Source: UMGS1696 sp963643035 (GTDB taxonomy: Bacteria > Bacillota > Clostridia > Oscillospirales > CAG-272). From it: a DNA stretch of 64,000 bases. A model generated the notes under the pieces. It was not told the DNA's origin, did no database searches, and worked only from the letters and a program-made list of their open reading frames with translations. The stretch lies in assembly GCA_963643035.1 (NCBI GenBank), contig CAVIKO010000005.1, forward strand, positions 1 to 64,000, written 5' to 3'. Every line of letters begins with the position of its first letter. The first letter of the stretch is position 1. Below are positions 51,908 to 59,824 of this stretch, piece after piece. The position numbers and the translations under genes are program-made.

Positions 51908-51939
51908 CTCTGTTATTTGTGTATCGTGTTGTCCGAAAC

Positions 51940-53397
51940 TTACGCGTTGATGGAATAGATCACGTCTGCGTTCGTCTGGATCGAGCTGGAATTTTCCTCC
52001 AGCATTGCCGTGTACGCATCGCTGCGCAGGGCTTCATCGGCGTCGCATACCCAGCTCGGTTGGCCCTCTCCGACGTAATACATAATGTGATAGCCGTAGG
52101 TCGTCTCGACGATACCGTGATCGCCCGGCTGCCGCGCGCCGTCAAAGAGCCAGTCGTTGAATTCCGTGATCATTTCACCGGGAGATACATTTTCGTAAAG
52201 TCCCCCTGTCGTCGTGGAGCCGGTATCGGTGCTGTATTCGGTGACGAGCGATTCAAAGGTATCGAGCGAAAAGTCTGCATCCTCCCACGTCTTATACACC
52301 TCATCTGCCGTTGCCTGTGCGTCATCATACGCATCGGTGCCGATGAGGATGTGGCGCACGGATCTGGTCGCCGTCTCGTCCCGGTACGCGCTCTTCACGA
52401 GGAAGTAGACGGAGTAGGACGTGCCGCCGCTTTCGGTGATGATCGTGGTGTCGCCCGGATTGGCGGAGAACGCCCAATCGCTGGCTTCATTTCCATCGGT
52501 GGCGGTCAGATGGGTGACACCGCAGTTGGAGGCAAGATCCGCCGCATCTGCTTCGCTGTAGCCGAGATTGTTCACGGCGTAGGCGGCGATAGCGGCTTCA
52601 AAATCCTCGGCGGTCGCAGCGGCTGCGATGGTGGCTGCCGCCTCCTCTGCCTTTGCCGCCGCATCGGATACGCTGCCTGTCGGATTGCCGTCCGCGTCCT
52701 TTTCGATCAGATCGTTCTGCTTGATCGTGTAGGTGATGAGATCCACGCCGTCGTAGGTAGTTTTGTTTTCCTCATAATAGGCTTCATAATCCGCCGTGGT
52801 ATAGGATAGCTCCCCGTTGAATTTGGCGGAATACTTGGCAGCGAGAGCGGTCAGGTTCAGGCAGTCGCGCACATCTTGCTCTTCGACATTCCCGCCGAAC
52901 ACCGTCATCAGGTAGGTCTGGAGCGTATACCCCGCGGCCTGCGCGTTTTCCGACAGCGCGGTAATGCTTGCGTCAATGGTCGCCTGATCGTCCGCGTCCA
53001 CAGTCATGCCCGCGGTGTTCGCGGCTTCGCAGAGGGCGAGGATCTCCTGCACGTAATTCGCGGACATCGCCGCCATATAGTCAAACCAGGTAGCCTCATC
53101 GGAGTAGGTCTGGGATTTCAGCGAGGTCGAGGTGTCCAGTCCGTAATAGGTGGAGAGAATGCTTGCGTAGGACTGATAGGTGCTGTAGAAGAAGTAGGTC
53201 ATCATCGCGCCGTTGACCTCGTAATGCTCGCTGGAGAGCGCGACTGTGTTTCTCATCGAGGTGTTCGAGGTCGAGGTGTTCGCGTAAATCGCCAGTCCTA
53301 TGACTACAGCGGCAATGACGACGACTGCGGCAATGATGAGAATCGTGTTCCGCCGGGTCTTTTTCGGATCCGCGGATACTTTTGCGTTTTCGTTCAT
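51940..53397 (-). CDS. membrane-anchored parvulin-like foldase
   Basis: A 485-aa protein with a short cytosolic tail, one membrane helix (residues 18-41) and an extracellular SurA/PrsA-like part. The rotamase-like domain near the end has SVRHILIGTDAYDDAQATA, EYSTDTGSTTTGGLY and TTYGYHIMYYVG. A second, weaker isomerase-like region lies near residues 210-370. It probably helps secreted proteins fold outside the membrane. The ATG at 53397 has AAAGGAG 14 bases upstream; the open frame further upstream crosses the promoter. It has no Cys lipobox, unlike classical PrsA. Confidence 0.88.
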   Translation of the reverse strand: MNENAKVSADPKKTRRNTILIIAAVVVIAAVVIGLAIYANTSTSNTSMRNTVALSSEHYEVNGAMMTYFFYSTYQSYASILSTYYGLDTSTSLKSQTYSDEATWFDYMAAMSANYVQEILALCEAANTAGMTVDADDQATIDASITALSENAQAAGYTLQTYLMTVFGGNVEEQDVRDCLNLTALAAKYSAKFNGELSYTTADYEAYYEENKTTYDGVDLITYTIKQNDLIEKDADGNPTGSVSDAAAKAEEAAATIAAAATAEDFEAAIAAYAVNNLGYSEADAADLASNCGVTHLTATDGNEASDWAFSANPGDTTIITESGGTSYSVYFLVKSAYRDETATRSVRHILIGTDAYDDAQATADEVYKTWEDADFSLDTFESLVTEYSTDTGSTTTGGLYENVSPGEMITEFNDWLFDGARQPGDHGIVETTYGYHIMYYVGEGQPSWVCDADEALRSDAYTAMLEENSSSIQTNADVIYSINA

Positions 53398-53458
53398 GGA
53401 AAAATCGGTTGCTCCTTTCGATGGATCCTCCCTTTTACAGAGGAGGCACACTGTCAAT

Positions 53459-53487
53459 ATTATACCATACTTTCCGGAGCAATGCAA
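53459..53487 (-). promoter_or_regulatory. sigma-A promoter of the foldase gene
   Basis: Minus-strand TTGCAT (53482-53487), 17 bases, TATAAT (53459-53464) with TGG before the -10 box. Confidence 0.85.
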
Positions 53488-53688
53488 TTCCTTCCCCGGT
53501 TTTTCTGTGGCTTTTCGCGGAAAGTTTTGTGTCGGGCAGGTGAAAACCGCGAAAACCGTCCCTTTTCCCCACACGCTCCGCCGTCTACGGGATGGAAACG
53601 ATCGCTCGGCGATGCTAGCACCGCACGGCATTGTTTTTTTGTTTTTTGTCAGATTTTATGCAAGAAACTATGATCTTGACTAACCCCC

Positions 53689-53716
53689 ATCCCCCGTATC
53701 ACCCGATACGGGGGAT
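53689..53716. other. perfect hairpin between divergent promoters
   Basis: ATCCCCCGTATC and GATACGGGGGAT form a perfect 12-bp stem with loop ACCC, followed by TCCCCTTTTT on the plus strand. It lies between the foldase promoter and the DUF362 promoter, where no transcript needs to end unless upstream plus-strand transcription exists. Confidence 0.7.
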
Positions 53717-53749
53717 TCCCCTTTTTCCCGCAAATTTTCCCCATCCCCC

Positions 53750-53778
53750 TTTACAACCGCCCCGTTTCATGCTATACT
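53750..53778 (+). promoter_or_regulatory. sigma-A promoter of the DUF362 gene
   Basis: TTTACA (53750-53755), 17 bases, TATACT (53773-53778) with TGC before the -10 box. Confidence 0.8.
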
Positions 53779-53810
53779 ATCCTCAACTACATCACATAGG
53801 AGGCTACAGT

Positions 53811-54695
53811 ATGTCCAAATCTACCGTATATTTCACAAGCTCCCTTACGCCGGAATCCGTTGTTTCTCTGTACCGGCATCTGGGGATTGCGCTGCCCGGA
53901 CGCGTGGCGGTGAAGGTACACTCCGGCGAAGAGGGCAACCAGAACTATCTGCACCCGGCGTTTCTAAAACCGATGGTGGACGCGGTATCCGGCACCGTGG
54001 TCGAGTGCAACACGGCATACGGCGGTGCGCGCAACACGACGGAGAAGCACCGGGAACTGCTGAAGAACCACGGCTGGTCGGAGATATTCCCGGTCGATCT
54101 GCTGGACGCAGAGGGGCCGGATGCGGTACTGCCGGTGAAAAACGGCAAGGTACTGCATGAAAACTATGTCGGCAAAAATCTCCTCACCTACGATTCCCTG
54201 CTCGTGCTGTCCCACTTCAAGGGGCATCCGATGGGCGGCTACGGCGGCGCGCTGAAGCAGCTGTCGATCGGCTGCGCTTCCTCGGACGGCAAGGCGTGGA
54301 TCCACTCCGGCGGCACCTGGAAAACGCAGGACGGACTCTGGAGCAACACGTGCGAGCAGGACACGTTCCTTGCGTCTATGGCGGACGCGGCAAGCTCCGT
54401 CACCGATCTCTTCGCGGGTAAGGCAGCGTATATCAACATCGTGTGCAATCTCTCCGTGGACTGCGACTGCTGTGCCATTGCGGAGGATCCCTGCATGCAC
54501 GACATCGGCATTCTCGCCTCGACCGATCCGGTTGCCCTCGACCGCGCCTGCCTCGATCTCATTGAGCATTCTGACGATCCGGGGCGCGACCACTTCCTGG
54601 AACGCGTGAACTCCCGCCACGGTCAGCTCACAATCGGTTTTGCCGCCGACTTAGGGGTTGGGTCAGTGGAGTACGATTTGGTAAACGTGGACTGA
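53811..54695 (+). CDS. DUF362 domain protein without ferredoxin module
   Basis: A 294-aa cytosolic protein matching the DUF362 family: VAVKVHSGEEGNQNYLHP, ECNTAYGGARNTTEKH, LVLSHFKGHPMGGYGGALKQ and ASTDPVALDRACLDLIE. Many family members carry a C-terminal 4Fe-4S ferredoxin domain; here only a DCDCC cluster remains near residue 222. The function is not established. ATAGGAGG precedes the ATG at 53811, just after the promoter. Monocistronic. Confidence 0.88.
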   Translation: MSKSTVYFTSSLTPESVVSLYRHLGIALPGRVAVKVHSGEEGNQNYLHPAFLKPMVDAVSGTVVECNTAYGGARNTTEKHRELLKNHGWSEIFPVDLLDAEGPDAVLPVKNGKVLHENYVGKNLLTYDSLLVLSHFKGHPMGGYGGALKQLSIGCASSDGKAWIHSGGTWKTQDGLWSNTCEQDTFLASMADAASSVTDLFAGKAAYINIVCNLSVDCDCCAIAEDPCMHDIGILASTDPVALDRACLDLIEHSDDPGRDHFLERVNSRHGQLTIGFAADLGVGSVEYDLVNVD

Positions 54696-54708
54696 TTGGA
54701 TAAAGGAA

Positions 54709-54770
54709 CGCGGGGATACACGGCTTTCTAAATCACGCCTTGCAAGGACTTTTATGGGGATGGCTTGTCG
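54709..54770 (+). repeat. possible degenerate copy of the intergenic repeat
   Basis: GGAACGCGGGGATACACGGC, then GCCTTGCAAGGACTTTTATGGGG, resembles the order of blocks at 32785-32850 (GGAAACGCGGC, GCCTTGGCAAGAACTTTTATA). It directly follows the DUF362 gene. Confidence 0.4.
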
Positions 54771-54801
54771 CTTGGCACTGCTCATTCCTCATTTCTTACA
54801 G

Positions 54802-54840
54802 AAAAAAAGCGTCTCTCTTTTTGGATGAGACGCTTTTTTC
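54802..54840. terminator. bidirectional terminator
   Basis: AAAAAAAGCGTCTC and GAGACGCTTTTTT form a strong stem with an 11-base loop and T runs on both strands, between convergent genes. Confidence 0.92.
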
Positions 54841-54842
54841 TG

Positions 54843-55574
54843 TTAAAACTGTATATCTGCCCAGACGGGGAGGTGATCGCTTGCGGAGCCCGGACCGATA
54901 CCATGACGGCGAAGGGCCACCCTATCGTTTAAGAAGATATAATCGATACGGATACGGGGGGCATCGGCGGGGAAGGTACATTTACGGAAGTCGCCAACAG
55001 AGCGATAATCCCGCCGCAGCCGCCAGAGGATCCCCTCATCGGGTGTAGAATTGAAATCGCCGAGCAGGACGGTGGGATTTTTCTCCGTTTCCAACAGCTT
55101 CCGGCAGAGCGCGGCGGCGTTTTCTCTTTCGGGGAGGGACAGACCGAAGTGGGTAGCGAGGACGGTCAGATGCTTATCTCCCGCGAAATCGAACGTACAG
55201 CGCAGTACGGAGCGGCTCTCCACACCATCCGGTACTCTGCCGTCCACAACGGGATCCGGGATCGGAATCACCTCGGAGGACGCGATCGGATAGCGCGACA
55301 CCAATCCGTTGCCGTAGGGTTCCGTGCCGTTCACATAAATCGACCTTCCGAACACATGATGGAACCCGAGATTGCCGCCGATCGCGTCCGCCTGCGCCGT
55401 ATATTCCGGCGTCAAACCCGCGCCGCGCACCTCGTTCAATCCGCAGATATCCGCTCCCACCTCTCGGATCGTCCCGGCCGTTTTGGCAAGATCGATTACT
55501 GCCCGCTTTTCCGTCCGCCAAAGCAAATAATCCATCCCGTGGAGAATATTATATGTCATAATGCGAAGTTCCAT
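54843..55574 (-). CDS. endonuclease/exonuclease/phosphatase family protein
   Basis: A 243-aa metal-dependent phosphoesterase. The family motifs are complete: MTYNILHG, CGLNEVRG (metal Glu), HFGLSLPERENAA, LLGDFNSTPDEG (Asp/Asn), RIDYIFL and SASDHLPVWADI (Asp/His). It has no signal peptide. Substrates in this family range from nucleic acids to phospholipids and cannot be told apart here. It lies 116 bases after the glycosidase gene on the same strand. Confidence 0.9.
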   Translation of the reverse strand: MELRIMTYNILHGMDYLLWRTEKRAVIDLAKTAGTIREVGADICGLNEVRGAGLTPEYTAQADAIGGNLGFHHVFGRSIYVNGTEPYGNGLVSRYPIASSEVIPIPDPVVDGRVPDGVESRSVLRCTFDFAGDKHLTVLATHFGLSLPERENAAALCRKLLETEKNPTVLLGDFNSTPDEGILWRLRRDYRSVGDFRKCTFPADAPRIRIDYIFLNDRVALRRHGIGPGSASDHLPVWADIQF

Positions 55575-55690
55575 ACAAAAATCATCCTTTCCATAGCTCC
55601 ATAGCGATTATGGATTTTTCGCGAGGGATGCAATGCCCCCTCCTTTGTATGCATGGGTTCAAGCCGCGTTTTTCCCGCTTTCCCACGGCA

Positions 55691-57571
55691 TTACAGTGTA
55701 ATCAAAGCAGTCTCCCCGTAGGAGCAGACTGCCAATATTGTACCGGCAGAGGTGGAGACGGTGCATTTGCCAGCGCGGCAATCGATGGAAAATACGCCGC
55801 CGTGCGCGTGGATATTCCTCAAGGTCAGATGATCAAGTGCGGCGGGAAGGTGCGGTGTGATCGTAAAGCTGCGGAATCCGGCAGGCTCCAGGCCGAGCAT
55901 CCCCTCGACCACGATTTTGCAATACAATGCCGACTCGCCCGACAAATGGCGTCTGCCCCCCTCCGGATATGCCTCCACCGGATACGGTACCCGTTCGCCG
56001 AGCAGGCGATTCTCACTGTACGCCCGCAGCACCCGATACGCCTCGTCTGTACGTCCCGCTGCGAACAATCCGCGCAGGGCGTAGAGCGTGGAACGATCCC
56101 AGATCGTCTCGCTCGTCTCCGCGGTCAGCATTCCGTCGCCACGCAGCAGATACTGCGATGTCAACGCCGCTGCTGTACCATCCGCCCGATCCAGAATCCG
56201 CATACAGAGCGGCATACAGATCCACGAACGAAGCTCCGCAAGCCCCTCGTGGTAGCGGTACGTGTCCATCCCGTGAATCTCCGCGCCGAATACCCGCTCA
56301 ATCGCGTCGTGCAGCGCCGTCGCTTCTGTACGGCACTGCTCCGCCGTCGCGGTATCGCCCAGCTCCGCCGCCAAAATTGCGCAGTAAATCAGCCCGCTGT
56401 GGCAGAGGCACGACGTGTTCAGATTCGTCGCCCCGTGCGAGAACCGTCCTTCCAACTCATCCGCATCCGACGCGATCACGCCGTCCGCTGTCTTTTGGCG
56501 CATACAGTACCTGAGACACCAAAGGATCGCCGGGTAATACGCCCGCGCCGCGTCCGGATCGCCGCAGGTCAGGAAGAATCGGCTGGCACCGTAGAGGTAC
56601 ATCGCGGCATCCCCGCGGTCGCCGGCACCGTTCCAGTAATCCAGACCCTCCGCGATTACGGACGAGGGGATCGGCATATAGCTCTCGCTCATGAACGGGA
56701 TATACATCCGGTATGCATTGCGGCTTGCTTCAAGGAGCGCGTCATCCCCGGTATAGGCGAAATACGGGCCTGCGTACTCAACCTGATCATTGCACCATGT
56801 CGCCGCGTAATAGCTGTAGCCGCCGGGAGAGTGGAGCTTGCCGTACCGCGTATCGAACACGGATTCGCCTGCACGCAGCTTTGAGAACGTGAACAATGCG
56901 TCCAGCACCGCGTCTCCCGTATCGATTGTCATGGGGGATGTCAGTGTGCGGATCCGCTCCCGCCTTTTTTCCAGCTCCGCGTCGGCATGGAGAGACGGCG
57001 TTTTCTCGTTCGCGATTCTGCCGGAGAACTGCACAATGATCCGGAGCATATCCCCCGGCGCTATTGTACGGCTGCCCGGAAAATCGTGGGTGATCTCGGC
57101 GACGTTCACGCCCATCGGACCCATGACCTCAGCGACAACACGCGACTGCGGAGTATCGGTGGTGATGGTGACGGGCTGTGCGCCGCCGTTTTCGATCCGG
57201 ATCTCCTCTAAGGAAGCGCGCGCCGCCGCAGCCGGGAAGCATGTGCGGCAGACGATCAGTTCTCCCGCACGGGAGGCGATATGCAACACACCATCGATAC
57301 GGAATTCCGTCGGACGTTCCCGCAGCTTTTCACCGTCACAGTACAGCACAATCCCTTCCGGCATATCCATCTGCCACGAACCGTGCGTGTTGTTCGGGTG
57401 GATCCGCAGCGTAGGGAACACGGGATGGTGGAGCAGGACAAGCGTTCCGTCCTCCGCCGCGCCGTACTTCACGGTATCCGAGCATCCAAAGCCCGCCATC
57501 TCCAAATCATCGGTATGGCAGTCTTCCGGAATCCATGCTATTGTCTGCTGATTTTGCAGGGTCCATCTCAT
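55691..57571 (-). CDS. alpha/alpha-barrel glycosidase-like protein
   Basis: A 626-aa protein with an N-terminal beta-sandwich (about 1-230) and a C-terminal (alpha/alpha)6 barrel of the six-hairpin glycosidase superfamily. Recognisable segments are YYAATWCNDQVEYAGPYFAY, ADELEGRFSHGATNLNTSCL, HGMDTYRYHEGLAELRSW and a closing beta region (GLEPAGFRSFTITPHLPA) also seen in rhamnosidase- and glucosidase-like families. The specific GH family was not recognised. No signal peptide. The ATG at 57571 has ten bases of spacing from AAAGG. It follows the MATE gene by 63 bases. Confidence 0.78.
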   Translation of the reverse strand: MRWTLQNQQTIAWIPEDCHTDDLEMAGFGCSDTVKYGAAEDGTLVLLHHPVFPTLRIHPNNTHGSWQMDMPEGIVLYCDGEKLRERPTEFRIDGVLHIASRAGELIVCRTCFPAAAARASLEEIRIENGGAQPVTITTDTPQSRVVAEVMGPMGVNVAEITHDFPGSRTIAPGDMLRIIVQFSGRIANEKTPSLHADAELEKRRERIRTLTSPMTIDTGDAVLDALFTFSKLRAGESVFDTRYGKLHSPGGYSYYAATWCNDQVEYAGPYFAYTGDDALLEASRNAYRMYIPFMSESYMPIPSSVIAEGLDYWNGAGDRGDAAMYLYGASRFFLTCGDPDAARAYYPAILWCLRYCMRQKTADGVIASDADELEGRFSHGATNLNTSCLCHSGLIYCAILAAELGDTATAEQCRTEATALHDAIERVFGAEIHGMDTYRYHEGLAELRSWICMPLCMRILDRADGTAAALTSQYLLRGDGMLTAETSETIWDRSTLYALRGLFAAGRTDEAYRVLRAYSENRLLGERVPYPVEAYPEGGRRHLSGESALYCKIVVEGMLGLEPAGFRSFTITPHLPAALDHLTLRNIHAHGGVFSIDCRAGKCTVSTSAGTILAVCSYGETALITL

Positions 57572-57634
57572 TCTTTTACACATCCTTTCTGAATATGTCC
57601 TTATCATATATCACGGGGGGCGATGCATTTGCGT

Positions 57635-59029
57635 TCAAACGTTTGCGTCCGCATCTCGCGCATCCCCTCCCAGGAGGCGCACCTCATCGATGGTGATGGG
57701 CAGAGCCACCGCGAAAGAGAAAATATCGGCAACGGGCTGGGCGAGAATCAGACCGTTGAGCTTGAAGAAATAGGGCAGGATTACGACAGCGGGGATGAAC
57801 ATGAGGCCCTGTCTTGCCATAGCGAGGAGGGACGCTCTGCCGACCTTGCCGATGGTCTGGGTCATCATATTGGACATAACAACCATCGCGGAGAGGGGGA
57901 AGGTAACACATTGGCAGCGAAGGGCAAAGATGCCGATCTCTATGACCGCAGGGTCGGATTTCTGGAACAGTCCCACGATCTGACTGCCGAGCGCGAACAC
58001 AATGACAGCGAGAACAACAAGGAAGATCGTGGCGTATTTCACACAGAAAAGATATGCGCGTTTGACTCTGCCATAGAGATGCGCGCCGTAATTGAAGCCG
58101 CAGACGGGCTGGAAACCCTGCCCGAAGCCGATCACGGCAGAGGATGCGAACATCATAATCCGGGAGACGATGCTGATGGCAGCGATGGCGGCGTCCCCAT
58201 ATCCCTTTGCAACGGTATTGAGAACGATGGTGGACAGGCTGTTCAGCCCCTGCCGACAGAGAGAAGGCGTGCCGCCGTTTACGATATTTTTGAGATAGAA
58301 CGCGTTGGGACGGTAGTTGCGGAAGCGGATCTTGAGGCTGTCGCTCCGCTGCACGCCGATACAGAGCAGGACAAAGCTGACAAGCTGGCTGAGGATAGTG
58401 GCAAGCGCGGCACCGGTCACGCCCATATTGCACACGAAGATAAAGAGGGGATCGAGAGCAAGATTGAGAATTCCGCCGGAAGTCAGCCCGATCATAGCGA
58501 AGAAGGCGTTGGACTGGAAGCGGAGCTGGTTATTGAGGACGAGGGAGGCGCACATATAGGGAGCGCCGATGAGGATGATGCGCAGGTAATCGACGGCGTA
58601 GGGGAGGATGGTATCCGTAGAACCGAGAAATTTCGCGAGTGGCTGAAGGAACAGCAATCCGGCGATCATAATGACAATTCCGGCGATAAAGGAGGAAAAG
58701 AATCCGGTTGCCGCCATTTCCTCCGCGCTCTTTATATTTTTTTTGCCCAGCTCCCGGGAGATAAAGTTTCCGGAGCCATGACCGAAGAAAAAGCCAACCG
58801 CCTGAATGATAGCCATAAGCGAGAACGCCACACCGACGGCTCCGGTCGCACTGGTGTTTTCGAGCTTGGCGATGAAGAAGGTATCCGCCATATTATAAAA
58901 GCTGGTGATGAGCATACTGACGATGGTCGGTACGGCAAGCTGACAGATGAGCTTTTCCGGCGGTTCCGTCGTCATGCGCCGTTGTTTTTCCTCTTGCTTT
59001 TCGGTATCGGTTTTCATTGCGTGCGGCAT
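57635..59029 (-). CDS. MATE family efflux transporter
   Basis: A 464-aa membrane protein with 12 predicted helices in two homologous halves. LICQLAVPTIVSMLITSFYN, ADTFFIAKL and GFGQGFQPVCGFNYGAHLY are typical of MATE transporters, which export drugs or metabolites using Na+ or H+ gradients. The ATG at 59029 follows GAGAGAGGAA; upstream in-frame codons have no site. It is preceded by a leader of about 250 bases with several hairpins and followed by a glycosidase and a phosphoesterase on the same strand. Confidence 0.93.
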   Translation of the reverse strand: MPHAMKTDTEKQEEKQRRMTTEPPEKLICQLAVPTIVSMLITSFYNMADTFFIAKLENTSATGAVGVAFSLMAIIQAVGFFFGHGSGNFISRELGKKNIKSAEEMAATGFFSSFIAGIVIMIAGLLFLQPLAKFLGSTDTILPYAVDYLRIILIGAPYMCASLVLNNQLRFQSNAFFAMIGLTSGGILNLALDPLFIFVCNMGVTGAALATILSQLVSFVLLCIGVQRSDSLKIRFRNYRPNAFYLKNIVNGGTPSLCRQGLNSLSTIVLNTVAKGYGDAAIAAISIVSRIMMFASSAVIGFGQGFQPVCGFNYGAHLYGRVKRAYLFCVKYATIFLVVLAVIVFALGSQIVGLFQKSDPAVIEIGIFALRCQCVTFPLSAMVVMSNMMTQTIGKVGRASLLAMARQGLMFIPAVVILPYFFKLNGLILAQPVADIFSFAVALPITIDEVRLLGGDARDADANV

Positions 59030-59286
59030 ATATGTATTCCTCTCTCTTTTCGGTATGCACCTGAGAATAGGCGCGAGACAGGCATGTCTCGGCACAAACA
59101 AAGCGCGGGGCTGTACTAAGGATGCGTCTCATAAAGCAACCGAAAAATCAGCGTTTTCCTAAAGATGCGCGGCATAAAACCGCGTTTCTTTTCTTCGGAA
59201 CCTCTGAATCAGTCGGATTTTTGCGATAAAAGGCCGAAATATAGGGGCCTTTATCAAAAAATAATCTGAAATCAAAGGCTTCCTTA
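59030..59286 (-). other. long leader of the MATE gene with several hairpins
   Basis: The transcript from the promoter at 59287-59315 would carry about 250 untranslated bases. Visible stems are GATAAAGGCC/GGCCTTTTATC (59225-59255), CGCGG/CCGCG (59168-59184) and GAGAC/GTCTC near 59080. They match no riboswitch family that I recognise. Confidence 0.4.
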
Positions 59287-59315
59287 ATTATGCCACACTT
59301 TTCTAAAAATTGCAA
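59287..59315 (-). promoter_or_regulatory. sigma-A promoter of the MATE gene
   Basis: Minus-strand TTGCAA (59310-59315), 17 bases, CATAAT (59287-59292) with TGG before the -10 box. Confidence 0.65.
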
Positions 59316-59398
59316 CACCCATTTTGTACTCCGTCATTTTGTATATTTTTCATGCGTCTATTCTGCGAATTTTGATGCACAAAATTTTGAGAAACCCC

Positions 59399-59428
59399 TT
59401 GACAGTTGAGCGTACTTTCAAGTATAAT
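59399..59428 (+). promoter_or_regulatory. sigma-A promoter of the metal-transport pair
   Basis: TTGACA (59399-59404), 18 bases, TATAAT (59423-59428). GTACT and AGTAC flank the -10 region (59412-59432) as a possible inverted repeat for a metal sensor. Confidence 0.75.
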
Positions 59429-59475
59429 AGTACCAGAACGATTGAATGCGTTTTCAAATGAAAGGAACTGCAACT

Positions 59476-59697
59476 ATGAAAAAAGAGTACATTCTGGAAA
59501 ATCTCGACTGCCCGAACTGCGCCGCGAAAATCGAGCGTACGGTTGCCGCCATCGACGGCGTGGATGCCTGCACCGTCAGCTTCCTCACCACCAAAATGAT
59601 CATTGAAGCCGCCGAGGACAAAATCCCCGCCATTGAAAAGGCAGCCAAAAAGCAGATCCGCCGCATTGAGCCGGATACCACTCTTGTTGCCTGCTGA
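59476..59697 (+). CDS. stand-alone heavy-metal-associated (HMA) domain protein
   Basis: A 73-aa ferredoxin-fold metal chaperone-like protein. The metal site is LDCPNCAAKIE (CxxC) at residues 10-20, with the usual beta-alpha-beta-beta-alpha-beta length. AAAGGA precedes the ATG. It lies 127 bases before a P-type ATPase that lacks its own N-terminal HMA domain, so it probably acts as that pump's metal-binding module in trans. It ends in VAC, adding a third Cys. Confidence 0.9.
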   Translation: MKKEYILENLDCPNCAAKIERTVAAIDGVDACTVSFLTTKMIIEAAEDKIPAIEKAAKKQIRRIEPDTTLVAC

Positions 59698-59824
59698 CAT
59701 CCTTTGGAGATGCAGTGGGACGCGGCGAGAACGTTGCTTCCAAAATTTTTCCGGAAAAGCCGTCCTATTTATGTAAGTTATTTGCAGGGAGCATGATCAT
59801 CCTCCCATCAGAAAGAGGTATACT

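Noticed and set aside
57623..59119. 498-aa plus-strand open frame opposite the MATE gene
   Set aside because: The acidic, low-hydrophobicity sequence is the complement of a 12-helix membrane protein.
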